NCBI GenBank assembly: GCA_003508835.1
Contig: PUFA01000084.1
Coordinates: forward strand, 5,642,001-5,706,000
From: Eonycteris spelaea
Lineage: Eukaryota > Chordata > Mammalia > Chiroptera > Pteropodidae
Reading direction: 5' to 3'
DNA: 64,000 nt
In this document: positions 14,152 to 28,300 of the stretch, in pieces
How positions within the stretch are numbered: the stretch's first letter is position 1
Layout: each line of letters begins with the position of its first letter
Translations under genes and position numbers: made by a program
The notes under the pieces: generated by a model
What the model was told of the DNA's origin: nothing
Databases searched by the model: none
The model's input: the letters and a program-made list of their open reading frames with translations, nothing else

Positions 14152-17100
14152 TGTGTTTTGGTTTCAAATCCAACAATCTTCTTGCATTTAGAACTTCATA
14201 CTAGGATGCTATGAGTGCTAAGAAAGTTTTTTTTTTTTTTAGCCAAGGGAAAATAGATAAAATGAAAGCAAATATTCCAGATTTAATATCTCTTAGGATG
14301 AGTATGGGATGCATACCAGAACTAGTGTGGAAAAGAACATTTTTTAAAGCAATTTATGATTTAAAACTGGATTGGCTGAAAAAGGGTAAGGGGAAAATGT
14401 CAAAGAGGAATATGTATCTTAAGTCATGTAGATACAATTTATGAAAAATAAATTTCCTAGCACTAAAAACTTGATAGTATCTCAGCATAGTGGACAATTT
14501 CCCCCTTGTTAAATGCCAATATCTGTACCAAAACAAAACAAAAAAAACAAAAAAACGAAAAAACTCAGATGTGTAAAATATAGCCCTAAAAAGAAGGAAT
14601 TGGAACACATGCATACTAATACAAATCTAAATATGGGGAATGATTAAGAAACAAGCCTGGTCCAAAAAAAAAAATCTGAAATAAAAGTATATTGAATTTT
14701 TTTTTTACTATATATTTTAAATGAGTTGTAAACTTTAGCTCCTAATAAGAGTTTCATAGCCTTTTCCTCCCTAGAATCCTAATGCTCTGAATCCATTTGT
14801 GCCGTGAGTGATTCTGGCGGATAATTTCCTGCTTATGTTCCAGCTGCAGTTCATCCTTCTTCCTAGGCATCTTGGTGGTCACAGTAGCTCCTGGCCTTAG
14901 AAAGAATGGCTTGGATTTGCTTTCTTTAGAAGTCAATAGGAATTTTCTTTTGTATCATCTCAATATTCTGGCTGTGTTTGTTTCATGTAAGTCCTAATGG
15001 CTTGACCTACATGTACTTCCATCACACAAGCACACCAACAGTATATGGCCAGCCCAGGCCACAAATCAGTGTTTTCCCTCAGCACAGAAGTTCAAAATGA
15101 GGTGTGTGCCCCTTATAAATCCCTCAGGTGCCCCAAGAGAACATAATAAAGGTTCATGTTGCTTCCTGTTGCCCTTAGGAAATGGGCAGTGAGATAGATC
15201 TGGCCAGAATTCACATTAGACATGCCCCCTTTGGAGCCTTCCTCTGTTGTCGTAGAAGATGTCATTTAATTAGTTGGGGCTGGGGTGGGGGATATACAAC
15301 AAAGATCTCAAATAACCCATCTGCCTCTGCTATAGCCAGTGTGCTGCTGTAGGGGGGGAAAAAGGTGAAGGTGCAACATAAAAGCAGACACAACCTGAGA
15401 TGCCCTTGAGATTTAGGAAACCGGGAGGCCCTTCCTGTTGTGACCTGACTTTTAAAAGAAATCATCTGAAAGAATTCTTTAATCTAGGAATGAGTTGAAG
15501 TCCAGGTAATGGAAGCCCTGGGGAAGAGAACAAAAGGATTGCAAAATGTATTCAGTACCCAATAATGTGAAACCAAAAACATCCAATCACGCTAGGAAGT
15601 TTGGCAAGAGATATTTGGAGAAATCTCTAGGCTTTTCCATGGGTAGGGTCGACAGACTTTCTTTTGAGTGATTTCTGGCTCTGAGAAACCTCTTTACTCA
15701 CTAGAAAAGAACTTTATTTAAATGGCTAATTTTGTCCCCCAGAAAAAGAAAATCAAAAAAAAAGAAAAATGGGACGCTAAAGGCAGGACCATGTGACTCG
15801 GTGACAAACAAAAGGAAGGGAGCACTAGAATTTCAAAAGACTCCCTAATTCCGTAGAAAAAAACAAGGCAACCCAAGGCCTCTCTGTATGCAGTGCTGTG
15901 AAAAGAGTGCTTGAGCTGCCCAAGCCACCGGGCTTCTGAGGCTGGACATGACTTTCCCAGTGGGATGGCAGCAGCCACTTTCTGTCTCTCTGTTTTTCAT
16001 GAAGGACCGTTTTCTTAGGTGCCCAGGAAATAAGATTACCTGGAGCAAACTTTCAAAAGCAGTCTCTACCCTGGTGTTCAGGCTGCATGTGGAGGCAGAA
16101 AGGGGGCACAGAAGAGCCTTTGCTCTAGAAAAAGAATATGTTCTACTCGCAAGAGCTGTCTGTGTAGAGCTGTCTACCATTTTTAATATGGCTTAAACCT
16201 CCATAAGAGGAGAATCTGTGGTGACTCAGTGTTCGTGTAAACACAGACCATGGAAATTAATAACCCAAAGCATTATTTCTAGCACTAGGTATTAAGATGA
16301 TTAGCCTGAGCAAAATACTCCAAAGATTTTTCTAAGTCTCTGACTATCTTTTTTTTCCTTAGCCACTGCATCCACAGTGGTCAGTGGTATACATTAACAG
16401 ATCTTAGAAAATAGAGTGGAAGACTAGGTTTTGTTTTGATTCCTTTGAGGGTGAAGAGGAGAAGAAAGGGGCCTCATAGCACAGGTTCTTTTTCAAACTA
16501 TGTATTTCACTGAACGAGGGGTAAAAACGCCGTGGGTTTGACCAAGGAACATCATCTTTTCACACCACTGACCAAAACACCCGGATTCCAGTGGTTCTTC
16601 AGGCCCAGGCTTTTGCTCCATAAACTGAATATTTTCAGACTAAAATCTAATCTGAAATGACCTCAGTAAAGGTATTTTCTCAAGAAGCCACTTGGAGTAA
16701 GATTTATTGCCTTAAATCAGAAAGCCCAGGGGAGAGGACAGAAGATAGAGAAATTGGAAGGATGTGGAGACATGGATATTTCTTGCTTTCTAATGGTTGC
16801 ATTATCACAAAAAAGAAAAAAAAATTAACCCTATTCATGACTTAAAACTATGGAAACAGTGAGCACCAAACTTGTTGGACCTGGCCGCTCTCAGGAAGTG
16901 GCTATTTCCTACCCTATTTCAGTGACACAGATCTGGGCTAGATATAAAAAGACATCACATTAGCTAAATAGTGAATCCCATAAGACATGATCACAGGTGC
17001 CTGTGATGCCAGTTTTAATCATTTCTTAACAAGGAGAATAATCTCAACAAAAAAGCTTTCTATACAGTATGTATGTCTAAACTTTTTTCCCCTCAGTTTT

Positions 17101-17333
17101 AGTGAGTATCTGGTTTATCTGGTGGTTCTTTATTTAAATGAAGACTCACAACTTTCAAGTCTTCAATGAAGTAGCCTAATCTTCAGATCATAGGGAAAAT
17201 CTAGCCAGAGTAATGGGAGTCCTGAGTTTTAAAATACCTAATTAGGGTATAAAACATCCCTCCTTGCCCCCTTTCAAATTCGGAGGTTTCCTTGGTTCAA
17301 AATACCTTGATGAGATCCTGATACACCCAAGAT

Positions 17334-17347
17334 GGGGGGGGGGGGGG
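17334..17347 (+). repeat. 14-base G homopolymer
   Basis: An uninterrupted run of G in the ZBTB20 3'UTR. The exact length is likely variable or miscalled. Confidence 0.9.
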
Positions 17348-17816
17348 ATTGGAAACTAACCCCATAATAGACATCTTCTACTGTTGCAAACAGAAGTTTG
17401 TTATTGCTCAGCAAAAATATGCAATTTATATCTATATTCTAGTAATGAAAGGGACTTAACCCATCTAGTATATCACAGCTGCTGTCCAAAATATTCGTAA
17501 ATGAGTATACGTTACACATGTACACATCCAGTGAGAGGTGCTCTCAGTATAGAACTGTTCCACATCCACATTCCCCAGCAACAAAACAGATTTTGGAACT
17601 TCTCGTCAAAGGTCTCACATATCTCACATATTTGCTCCTGCTCTGTTTACCTTATTTGGGTGTATCAGTGCTGTCCTCTATGTGTGATGAAGTTGTAGGG
17701 CATTCTGAAGGAGCCCAACCATCAGTAATTTCTATGTACCCTTTTCGTGAGAAACTTGAACATGCTTGTGTGGAATAGAGTGCACTTAACAAACTCTGCT
17801 TCTACTGGATTTAGTG

Positions 17817-17817
<1 letters not shown>

Positions 17818-17864
<47 letters not shown>
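17818..17864 (+). repeat. (TG)n microsatellite, ~23 units
   Basis: A perfect TG run ending 'gtgcatgc'. In the ZBTB20 mRNA it is a long GU repeat, complementary to the AC runs at 19725-19769 and 33898-33944 in the same transcript. Confidence 0.97.
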
Positions 17865-19721
17865 ATGCTACTTGTACTGGGAGAGTGTGTGTGTCTTCAA
17901 ATGAAGCACATACAGGCGTAGGTCCTGGTGCATAGATACAGTTGCTTCTTCATACCATTGCGCTCAGGACTTGTGACTTCTTTGCCGGGAAGCAGTGACC
18001 TGCCCACTCCGTTGCTTTTTGTAGCATTTCAGATTTGAGAGAAACAAATGCAGCTTGTTGGATCCACAGCAAACCTATAGTGATGAGCTGTTTTCTTCCA
18101 GAAAAAATTAAAGAGAAATACTCAACTAGTGAGCAGACAAGAGAAAGCAGAAGTCTGAGAGACCTTACCAGGTCTCCTGAGGAGGAAGGGGCATGGAGGC
18201 CATGCAGGCAAGACCCATGTAAACTTTGGCCTGAACCATTCCATGGCTTGAAGGCCTCCATTCCTTCCCTCTATGCACCCAGTGTCTGCGCACGAACACC
18301 CATCCCCTTGTAAATTTTACTCCCAAACTTAAGCTTCCTAATCCTGCCTGCATCATAAACTGTGTCTCCTGAAACCATTGTGGCCTTTGCTGAAGTCTTT
18401 CCAGGAGTGAGTTGTTTACCATGTCTAGCAAACCAATAGACTCTCGGGGGAATGTTTTTTGGTAATCTCTAAGAGTTGACGGCTCATGTCCATCTCAAAT
18501 GTTAAAGTAAGTACTATTCTCAATGAATGGACCTGACTCTCATAGCTGACTTTGAAAGGTGACCTGGAAACAGTCTGATTCCATTTTCTCTTTCCCATGC
18601 CCTTCTTTCACTAGATGGTTTATTATTTTTTTGACATGTACATTATTTCTGCTGATTTCCAGAATTCAGAGGACATTTTCTCTCCTCTTCTATTTTGGTG
18701 ACTTTTCCCCTCCCCCATTAAGTAAGGCTACTTCAGTTGCAATCTTTTACTTATTATTATTTTTTTAAATGTATATCATCTTTCTATATCCAAAAGAAGT
18801 CTGTGACTGTAACCATAAGTATTTCTTTTTACTGGAAAAAAATGCATTTTTTTTTTAAATAACAGTACTAGTGACCTTGTGGAAGAATATGAGTTACTAT
18901 TAAGGTATGCTTACTTAAGTACAGTACACTACATTACAGTATTTCTAAAAGCTAGAACATACACATTATATATAACAACTATATTGAAATACATTACATT
19001 ATATTCATTTTACCTTTTGAATCTGCCTATGATGATGAGTTGATTGAACTATTATTTCTTTACATTTATCACCCATCACAAACCTGTTGCAGTTAATCTG
19101 GTGCATTTAATAATAATCATTAGTGCTCTAGTTTGCTTTTTATATTATCAGCTTCAGTATTGTCTTCACAGGATTTTAGAATTTTTTTAAGCTCAGATTT
19201 AGCACATGTAGGAAAGTGAAAACTTTTTGTAAAAAAACTTTTTGTTTTTGGTGTGGCTGATACAAAGAGGTTCATATTCAAAGTGATCTTGTTTAGCTGA
19301 CCCTGTCAATATCTGAAGAACAAAAGAAGTGCATATGAATGTATATGTGATTTTCCCCTCCAGGGCTGTCACTGTCTATATTTGCTTTTTAAGATAAGAC
19401 CAAGAGGATGCTTAATCTCTGTACAATCTGACCAACAATTTATAGGCTGCATTTCAAAGGGCTGCTCATCCAAAAAGTGTAAGGCAGCGAAATGCCTAAT
19501 TTTTCCAAATTTATTTTCAAACACTGGTTTTAAGATTGATTCTTTACTGACTGCTTCCTGTTTTCAGTAGGCTTACAGTTATTTAAACTAGTCTTCAATG
19601 CTTCCCTGGAAGTAGCTTGGCAATATAATATCCATTTTCCTAGGAGATTTAAAAAAAAAAACAGAGTTTGAGGAACTTTTTTTATGACCGATCCTAATAG
19701 AAACAGAACTCAGAAATATAT

Positions 19722-19724
<3 letters not shown>

Positions 19725-19769
<45 letters not shown>
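19725..19769 (+). repeat. (AC)n microsatellite, ~22 units
   Basis: A perfect AC run within the ZBTB20 3'UTR, about 1.9 kb downstream of the complementary TG run. Confidence 0.97.
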
Positions 19770-19773
<4 letters not shown>

Positions 19774-22700
19774 TATCATTTAGTCTGCAGAATCAATAAA
19801 AATGGTAGCTCTTGGCTATCTGGCCTTCAGTATCTCCATCTCTCTGTTAAAGTGAGGATTTGGTGCCTTTCTTCTTTAACCATGGAAACTTCAGAAATCA
19901 GGCACCTTGTCTTCCTAGCAAGAAATATTTTCAAATAGTATTTTCAGATAAAGAGCTTCTTCAGCTTCCCTCTGCTACTTGACCCAATGCCAGGGAAGCT
20001 CCACAGTTGGTTAAACTTTACATCCATCCTGGGTGTCATTCTCTCGGTTCTGCATTCAAGACAAAATAAAAACAGCTGTTCGTAGTATTCAGAGTGAAAA
20101 TCCTTCCCACTCTGGACTAATATTAAGGTTTCTTAGTGAGAATAATGCCAACTTCTTCCTTTCATCTTTCCTAATAAATATTTATTTTTAAATCCCATCC
20201 AGTTCTACTGTGCCCCTCCAACAGATTCTTCCCCATCCCCTTTATTTAGGCTTTCCTCCACGCATTCGGCTTATGAAGCCTGGTACTCATTAAGGAACCA
20301 CCTATTCTAGTCTACTTCGAAGGGGTAATATTGAGTCTAATGGCAAAATTATCAATCTGTTTCTCCAATGTTTTCAACTAAAAATATTTCTACCAAACAT
20401 AATTGTGAATTAAGAGTTGGAAGCTGTTTCATTTTCAATGATCACATAATACGCAAATTGTATCAACTTCATTATTTCTCTCTTTTTCTTTTTCCTAAGG
20501 CTTTCTCTTTATTTCTTCTTTCTCTTTAAGAACTTCTTTTAAATTACCCCCTTTCTCATTACCACCCCCAAAACTCTGATAATTATGACCCCTCCATGCT
20601 CATTGCCTTTTCTTTCCCATACCTCGTTGTGAATATCCTTCTTTAAGCTTTATGTAGTTAAAAAAGCATTGATGTGAGTTCACCAACTTGTTGTTAGAGT
20701 GAAGCATTTCTTCACTGTACCTTCAGATTTTAAAACTTATCAATATTCTTTTGAGAGTAGGAGGACCTGAGTCACAGTTTTAAATGTCAACTGTACTAGC
20801 TGAGGTCATTAATTCCTTTCACCTTCACATCTGGCCGAAAGATAAAGAGAAAAATATTTTCTGGTTTTTTTTTTAAATACCCAGTGTTAAAATTCATGAT
20901 ATGAGTAGACCATTTCCGAGGGAGAAAAAAAAAAAATCATCAATGTTAACTATTTCAACACCTGCTTGTATTTAGCCAAATGACATACTGCTGGATACTA
21001 GGGTTAATCTAACACAAGGGTTAACATTTCAAAATAACTTTGATAACTGCTCAAGCCATAGTTCTTCTGAGACAAGTAAAGCCACTTCCACCCAAACACG
21101 TTGTAGGAGACAATTAGGAAGACTTTTTCATTTATTATCTTTTTACAAAACAAATAATTATTGATTGGTTGAGAACTTTAAGCAGTAATTTACTAAGATG
21201 AAAAGATCCAAAAAGTTCCTAAAGTATCTACTTCGTAACCAGATAGTTTTTAAGCATAACTTTAATATGTGTTTAAATAAAATAATAAGGCTGAGTAGAT
21301 ACTTGAAGAGCCATGTAATATACTCCATAGTTCCTAAGTACCACATATTTTGGTCATTGTGCTGGATCTCATTTGGGTGGTTACAAGTGTCTGGTCACCA
21401 GAGCATTGCCCAAAAGACTGGTACTATTCTAGATCTATCCTGTTACAGGATGCTTATCATGTGATCTTAATAACACCTCTGTAACACAGTCTTTCCTGAA
21501 TTCCAGTCCAACACTCGTTGCCTCTTGGCTCTTATGAAGACAAATTCTGTGACATTTAGAGTACTACCTGATTTTGAGTGCACAGGGATTTGCTTTCATT
21601 CCTTGCTTTTCCCATAGACAAACAGAATCAACATATGATATGGCAAACAAAGACAGGAAATGTATTCTTAATTGGACTTGAGGCTTGACCCAGCTTTTAC
21701 TTAATCAAACCAGTCTATAACATCAACTGACACCATAAAGAACAATGCAATAAAAAGAAGATTCAAACGCTTCCCTGAGTCATGTATCTAGTAGGAAACC
21801 AACATTTCTTAAAGCTAGAATTTATGCTAAGACTATGATCGTCACTTGGTATGTTCTTCCAGTCAGTCTTACGTCCTTTTCCTCTTCTGTGCATTCTGAC
21901 TCCCTATATCTTTTTTAAAAAACTCTTCATCTGAAGTACTCTTCTCAGGCTTTGGCTTCTGAAAGAATAAAAAATCTCTCTTTTAAATTCACATGCTGTC
22001 ATTTGAAATAGAATGTGGAGTAGGAGATGATCTGGTTCTGATAGATCCCATTTGATCCAGTTAATCAGAAGAATTTCTCCAGGATGCCATGTTGATATTA
22101 TTACTTCTAGTCTCCAAAGAAAAGTTCTAACCCTGACACCCAGGTCTTCTCATTACAATCTCTGCATTAGTCTAGATTAATGTCTAAATCCTGTTTAATA
22201 TTCCATATACTACAGGGTGTGGATTTCTTATCGCTTATGAGCCTCCTGCTTTTCCAAGCTGACACCTGTCAGGAGTACCTACAGCCCTAACAATAACTAA
22301 TGCGGCAAAGTAAAGGTCAGAAACTTTATAGTGTGTATTCGGGGGATAGGAAGGGATTTCTTTTTTCTCCCCATAAAAACCTTGCTTCCTCCCCAACCCC
22401 GCCACAATGCATTTCAGAAAGTCTGCATCTCATTTTACAGATATGTAGTTTTAGGATTTACAAATATAGCTTAGGAAATGTTCTGAGATTGAGGCTGGTA
22501 GCAAGCCAGTTTATTTTCTGCACTGGACTTTAGGACAAGTGTGCACAAATGCAACTCCTTCTAAGAAAGTGAAACTAACATAAAGCAAAGGGATAATACT
22601 TTTACACATTAAAACAGTTGTTTGCTATCTATAAACCTTGATTTAAGCATAATTATTACTTTTTAGAAACCTGAAACTGGAGGAATGTGTATTTTAGTAA

Positions 22701-25319
22701 AGTTTGTTTGTTAATTTGTTTGCCTTTATCTCTCTCTTTTCAAGGTAATAAAAGATTTTGATTTTTTTTTCGTTTGATAATGTCCATGGCCATAGGCATC
22801 AGTCAGATAACTGCAAGCCTTTATCATACTCCTTTCCCTTTCCCTCCTAGAATGAAAAGCCTTCCATTTTACCATTAAGGGGTCTTTTCTCCATGAAAAT
22901 CTTATCTTCCTTTTCTAGTAGCACTCGAGTGCTTTGAGGAGAGAAATTCTCTCTACACTTTGAGGGTGGAATAGTTAAAATAAAAACGTGTTCCTTGAGA
23001 AAGGTACCCCATTTACCTAAACTAACAGGTCTGGGGCCAGAGAATAGGAATTGCTTGCAGGTGAAGGTCATGCATTTTACACTACAAATCCTTATTAGTT
23101 CCTCAAAACAAACAAAACTGAGAATAAATTAATTTACTGGAAATCCTCTTTGCTGTTTCTTATTAATATCTAGTGCAGAATACCCAGAAAAGAAAAAGTG
23201 TTCCTAAAATGCCAAAATGAATCAGCTATAGATTTCTATAATTGTTCAGCTTTCTTTTCAAGACTGTATGTTGTTCTGAGGTCTTTGATAGAGAAACATC
23301 CACTTCTCCATTGCTTCTCATCTCCTCTACCTAGCGCTAGAGGTGATAGTCACAGAGGGAGATTGGCACTGCATTGCCGGTACTTTACCTGTCCATACCC
23401 CCACCACCACAAAAGGAGGAAACAAATTAGAAACTTTTTTAACAGGGAAGTGTAGTGCTTCATTTGAAAGCATACTGCCTTCAAATCAACTCAACTTACA
23501 GATAGCATGACAACCTTTTTAAAACCTACCTTTTGTACCATAATTTATATTCTTAGCTCAATCTTTTAAATAACTGCAATTTCAATTAAGTGAACAAAGT
23601 AAAAAGCAAAGAGGAGAATCAGGACAATGTGATAGGACTAAATCTGATATAGGTCTGGATTCCTAAAGCCAGTTCTCAGGGTTGCCAGACAAAGTTAACG
23701 CCACTCGCCCTTTGCCATTCTGCCCGTCCCTCAATATCATGGTTCCAAGAATTAGTAAGATAACCTCACTTCTTTGTGATTTAGACTCCTCTTAATCCTA
23801 TCAACCCCTTAGAGAAACTGTAGAAACCTGTGATTGCTCCTATATCTAACCTGCTCTTCAGGGCATATACAGAGACATAACTGAAAATAAAATAACGCTT
23901 CAAATTTGATATAAGATTTAGACATAATCTCAAATGCTCTGTGTATGTTCACTGCCAGGGGATTCTTTGAAAAATAAGGCTAATTACTCTATTACTGTTC
24001 TCCTTTGGACAAACTTTGATTTGGAACAATCTGTAGGTAGATTTGTAAGAGAAAATTGTCAAAGGCATTATTAGCATTAAACACCTTTAGTCCCATTGAT
24101 TTGAACCTCAGTTTTCCTGAGGGGCCTATTGCAATATAAGGGTAACACTTGTACATCTTAATATTAAATTTGTTTTTTGCACTATTGTTGAAAGAATTGT
24201 GGTTTTCAGAGTAAGTTGAAGCTGAGTCTCTTAATAATCCTTATCATGGCAAAGGCAAGTATTTGATAGAATATGTATAGAGAAAATACATAGTAACTTT
24301 ATATTTTAAAGTAATTTGAGTGTAGTGGCCCTACTATGCTAAATGCCTGTTTCTATAATCTATTCAAAACTACACATTGATTCTCCTGAGACTTCCGGCA
24401 TGCACATGTGGGTATGAACAGACAAGCAGATTTACGTTTGGAGTGTGGAGACCAAGACAAACTGAAAAGACTGATTCTTGAGGACCAGAATCACTCAGTA
24501 CTGCCATATCCCAAACTAATTCCAGATTAATATTAAGTGAGAAGCTCCATAAAATATCCTACTATGAATGTTTTTTTTTTTTCCTTACAGAATAATATAA
24601 GAAGAGGTACAATGCAGACTCTTAATTTTGGTGTAATAATTCTTTTATATTTTGTAACTATACTTTTTGTGTGAGTGTGTCATAGAGATATTTGTACCCA
24701 TTTTCAACCTATCCTCCTGAGAGGGGCCTTGAGAAATTTTGTGTATGTGTATTTAGATCTCTATTTAAGTATATTCAGAAATATAACTGAATAGGAAAGG
24801 AATGAGGGAGATGGTGGTCAGTGTAAAGAAGCAAGTATTTCAAGTGTCCCTATCTATGTTAGGGAAGGTGTCTGCTGCCCAAAGCCCTTGAGGAATAGCT
24901 GATTGCACTATTCAAAAATAAGAGCCCAGCACTGTTAAATTTAGGACCTTGTTTTGAGAAACAGGAAAGCTTTATCTTTTCCTGTACCCATTCCCTGTAG
25001 CATCAGAGCCATTTGACATGATGTAACCATTCAGTAAAAACCACTACTGACCTTGGCATTAAATAGTTATTTTCTCTTCTAAATACTACCCGTGGTTTCA
25101 ATTCGACTACTTCCCTTTATTTTCTGTCTATTGGCTTAACATTTTAAAGAATGATGGAGAGGTGCATGCTAGTCGTTTTCTCCCTTGAGCTGAAACTAAC
25201 GGGCATCAAAAGAGATGACTCACAGAAGTGTGAGGTAAAAACTGAATTTCCCACTTTTGTGGCGCTGGTAACCTTTAGTAAGAGCTGTTGAACGCTGAGC
25301 TTGGGTCGGTAATAGGGCC

Positions 25320-25338
25320 TTTTTTTTTTTTTTTTTTT
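25320..25338 (+). repeat. T19 homopolymer
   Basis: An uninterrupted T run in the 3'UTR. No SINE or LINE body precedes or follows it on either strand, so it does not look like a retroposon tail. Confidence 0.9.
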
Positions 25339-28300
25339 GCACTAAATATGACTGCACTGCATTGCACTACTGAAATGTATTTACTTGTGCTGGAGAGAGT
25401 GTGTGAGGTATGGGAAGAGACAGTTATGAAACTAAGCATTGCAAAAATAGAGTGTTATTTCCATCAGCTTGGTCTTTAGCAGGGCTGGAGAATCTGGAAT
25501 CTGCCAACTCTCAATCAGGCCTAGAAACTGCCATGCTAATAGGATTTTTTTTTATTATAAAGAAGCTGGGTTAGTATAGTAAGTCTAAGATATTTAAAGA
25601 GAAGGTTGGCCAATGTTGTCTCCAGCTAAGTTTTCAGTAAGAGTTGCGAAGGCAAGGAAGCCAGGCAAGGTGATATAAAAATCTTTCCCTTGGGCCACAC
25701 CACAAAGCCCTTGCTCATCAACATTTCAGTGTGACAGAGGGCTGTGGTGATGTCCTCCTTTCAGAAAAACATAACCTTGTCCATGTTAGAGATATTCTTT
25801 CAGCCTGAGCATGCTTTTCCATTCCTGGGTGAAACCTAGATCAGGCTAACCAAAGAGGAAGGCCATGCACATGGTAAAATCCTTTAAGACGACAGTAAGG
25901 GAACAGTGCAATAAACACTGAAAACCAGTGAGGCAAAAGGTTTACTTTGAAACAAGCTAGGCTAACTTTGAAAATGGAGGAAGGATTGGAGGGTCAGTCA
26001 GAACCTTTTTACTAGCTGCTCTGTCATAGACTATCCTTTATTAAGTAGAAGACCTTAACAGTGCCTGAAAGTTTAGTTTTGAGGTTGTTGGGTTATTTCA
26101 ATTTTTCTTTATTGGATTTATTTTTATTGCCTTGTTTAATCTTAGAAGTAATTAGAGTTGGACAGCTCTGTAGCATCTGTTAATAAAATAATCTTACACC
26201 ACAGGAAAAGCAATAGATTATGTAGGGAATGATAACACAAGAATGAAGATACTGAAGGATTCTTACAGAATCCAAGGTGAAAGCTTTGAAGATTTTGGTT
26301 CAATAAGAAAGGGTCTCAACTATATAAATGTTGAATTTCTCTGAACACTGTCACATGTGGGGGCATCAATTTGGAAAACTCTCGGTGGAGGCCTCTTTTC
26401 TAAGATTATAACATCGATACCTATCTTTTTTCTCTTCTCCTTAGCATCTATCCAAGTCTACTATTCCAAGGTTAAAAAATAAATAAAAAAAATTTTAAGA
26501 AGCTGTCAGCCTTGCTAGTCATACAAACTCCATTTAGAGCTTTCAGAACTAACATAAGAAATCCCTTAAGCACTCAAAGCATTATCTCCATTTTAAATAA
26601 GAAACTCAAAATTCAGAGCTCTTAACAGGTACTTACAGATGTGCATTGGGTAGGCACCAAGAGGATATTGACTGCACCAAACCAAAGTTATAGAAGGAAA
26701 CAATTGACTTTTTAAAATGTGTTGATATCGACTGCCCTACTACGATACTTGTCTGGAGGCTTTGGGAAAACAACTTCCTTGCACACCCACTGCAGTTTTG
26801 TCACCAAAGATTTTAATCTCCAGAGCCCAACCTCCTCTCTCTAAAACAAAAGTAATACAATGGGCCCAAGAAATATGCTTTGGTGGTCAAGGGATGACAC
26901 TTTGATTTTCATTCTCTACACAGCGATATTTGCAGGAGACTTGTTATTAGAGGAGCTACTGAACTGTCTTTCTAACCAAGGGTTTGGACAGAAGTTTTTT
27001 TAAAAAATAGGAAAATAGGAAAATAAATAATAGTTCTTGACACTGCAAACTAGTCTTTAATAGAGTCATGACCTAGAGACTGATGGAGAGAAAGAAACTT
27101 CCATGGAAGAGAGTGAGCTAAATCATTTAGAACCAAACAAGGATCACTGGTGAAACGTGGGGCCACATGGACACAGAGCAGATTAGTGCTCTGCATGGCC
27201 AGAGCCAAGAGCAGTGGCTGTTAGTGGAGTCAGATAACTGGCTAATGAATTGAAGTATTGAAAAAGCCACAATCTGGGTTTCATTGCGGTTGCTGGAGTG
27301 GTTAAAATGTCCGTGCCCGTGCAAGGAAAATACAGAGGCTGACTTGTTGTGATAGTGCCTTTCTTGTTGTAGTGAGTGCTAGATTAATAATTTGTTCAGT
27401 TATGCTTTTCTGGAACATTGCCCCCAGTCTTCCAAGGAGTCTGAAGGGATTGTCTTCACTTAGGATGAAGGGATAGGATATTGCTCCTGGAATGCTGTGA
27501 TTTGATATTTGCACTAGATTCTAAACTCTACTTTAAACTGGAGCAACTGAATGAGAGAAAAACCAAGGATGGTTTGAAGTTAAAAGAAACCAAAAGCAGT
27601 ATTTTCTGACTGATGCCATTTCTTTTTCTTCTTTCCTTCTTTTTGTGGAAGAAAAACTTTATACTTGTTGATTACCAAACTCAACTCTTACCAATTCTTT
27701 TTCTTTATGTTCTTTTTCCCACATGGAACCATCAACATGAATTAACCATCAGGTAGAAATGGTTAATGTAACTTTGCAGCCTTGCAGCCCTCTCTGCCTC
27801 ATCAAAGGCATGGGACATGGGAAGCTGGGATCCTTCAGAGCCACCCAGCCCATGGGAAGGCCAATAAGCATAGATATCATACTGAGAGCTGAGCTGACAC
27901 ATGTTTGCTCAGAGGATATTGGGGCCTGTAGCTCGTCCTAAAGGATGCTCAGAAAGAGAAAGAAAACAATGTGTTGAAGAAAACAAAGGGAGGTGGTATC
28001 CAAAATTTGCCTATTTCAACTCTCTCTTCTCTTTCCCACCTCACCGCCATGTCCTCTCTATTATTATATTCATCTCATATTTAATATGTTACCAGAAGAA
28101 TTATTTGGTTCCTTGGTTTCTCTCTTTATCAATGGGCTAGGAACTCCTCCAAAATTAAAAACATACCATCAGCAGCTCCTCTATGTCCTGCCAGTTTCTC
28201 AAATGCTGTCCACCTTGTGTTGACCAGTCAACTAAGATAACTTGGAAGCTTTAGCTGGCTCAACCACCTGTCCACTTTATTTTCATTTTGTTTCCATTTC

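Noticed and set aside
17747..17935. Open frames with poly-Cys/Val or poly-Thr/His stretches (also at 19588-19938, 33425-33940, 40176-40382, 57064-57312)
   Set aside because: They are translations of TG/CA microsatellites, with no conserved flanking protein sequence.
25320..25338. T19 run as the tail of an antisense SINE or LINE
   Set aside because: No retroposon body or target duplication is visible beside it.
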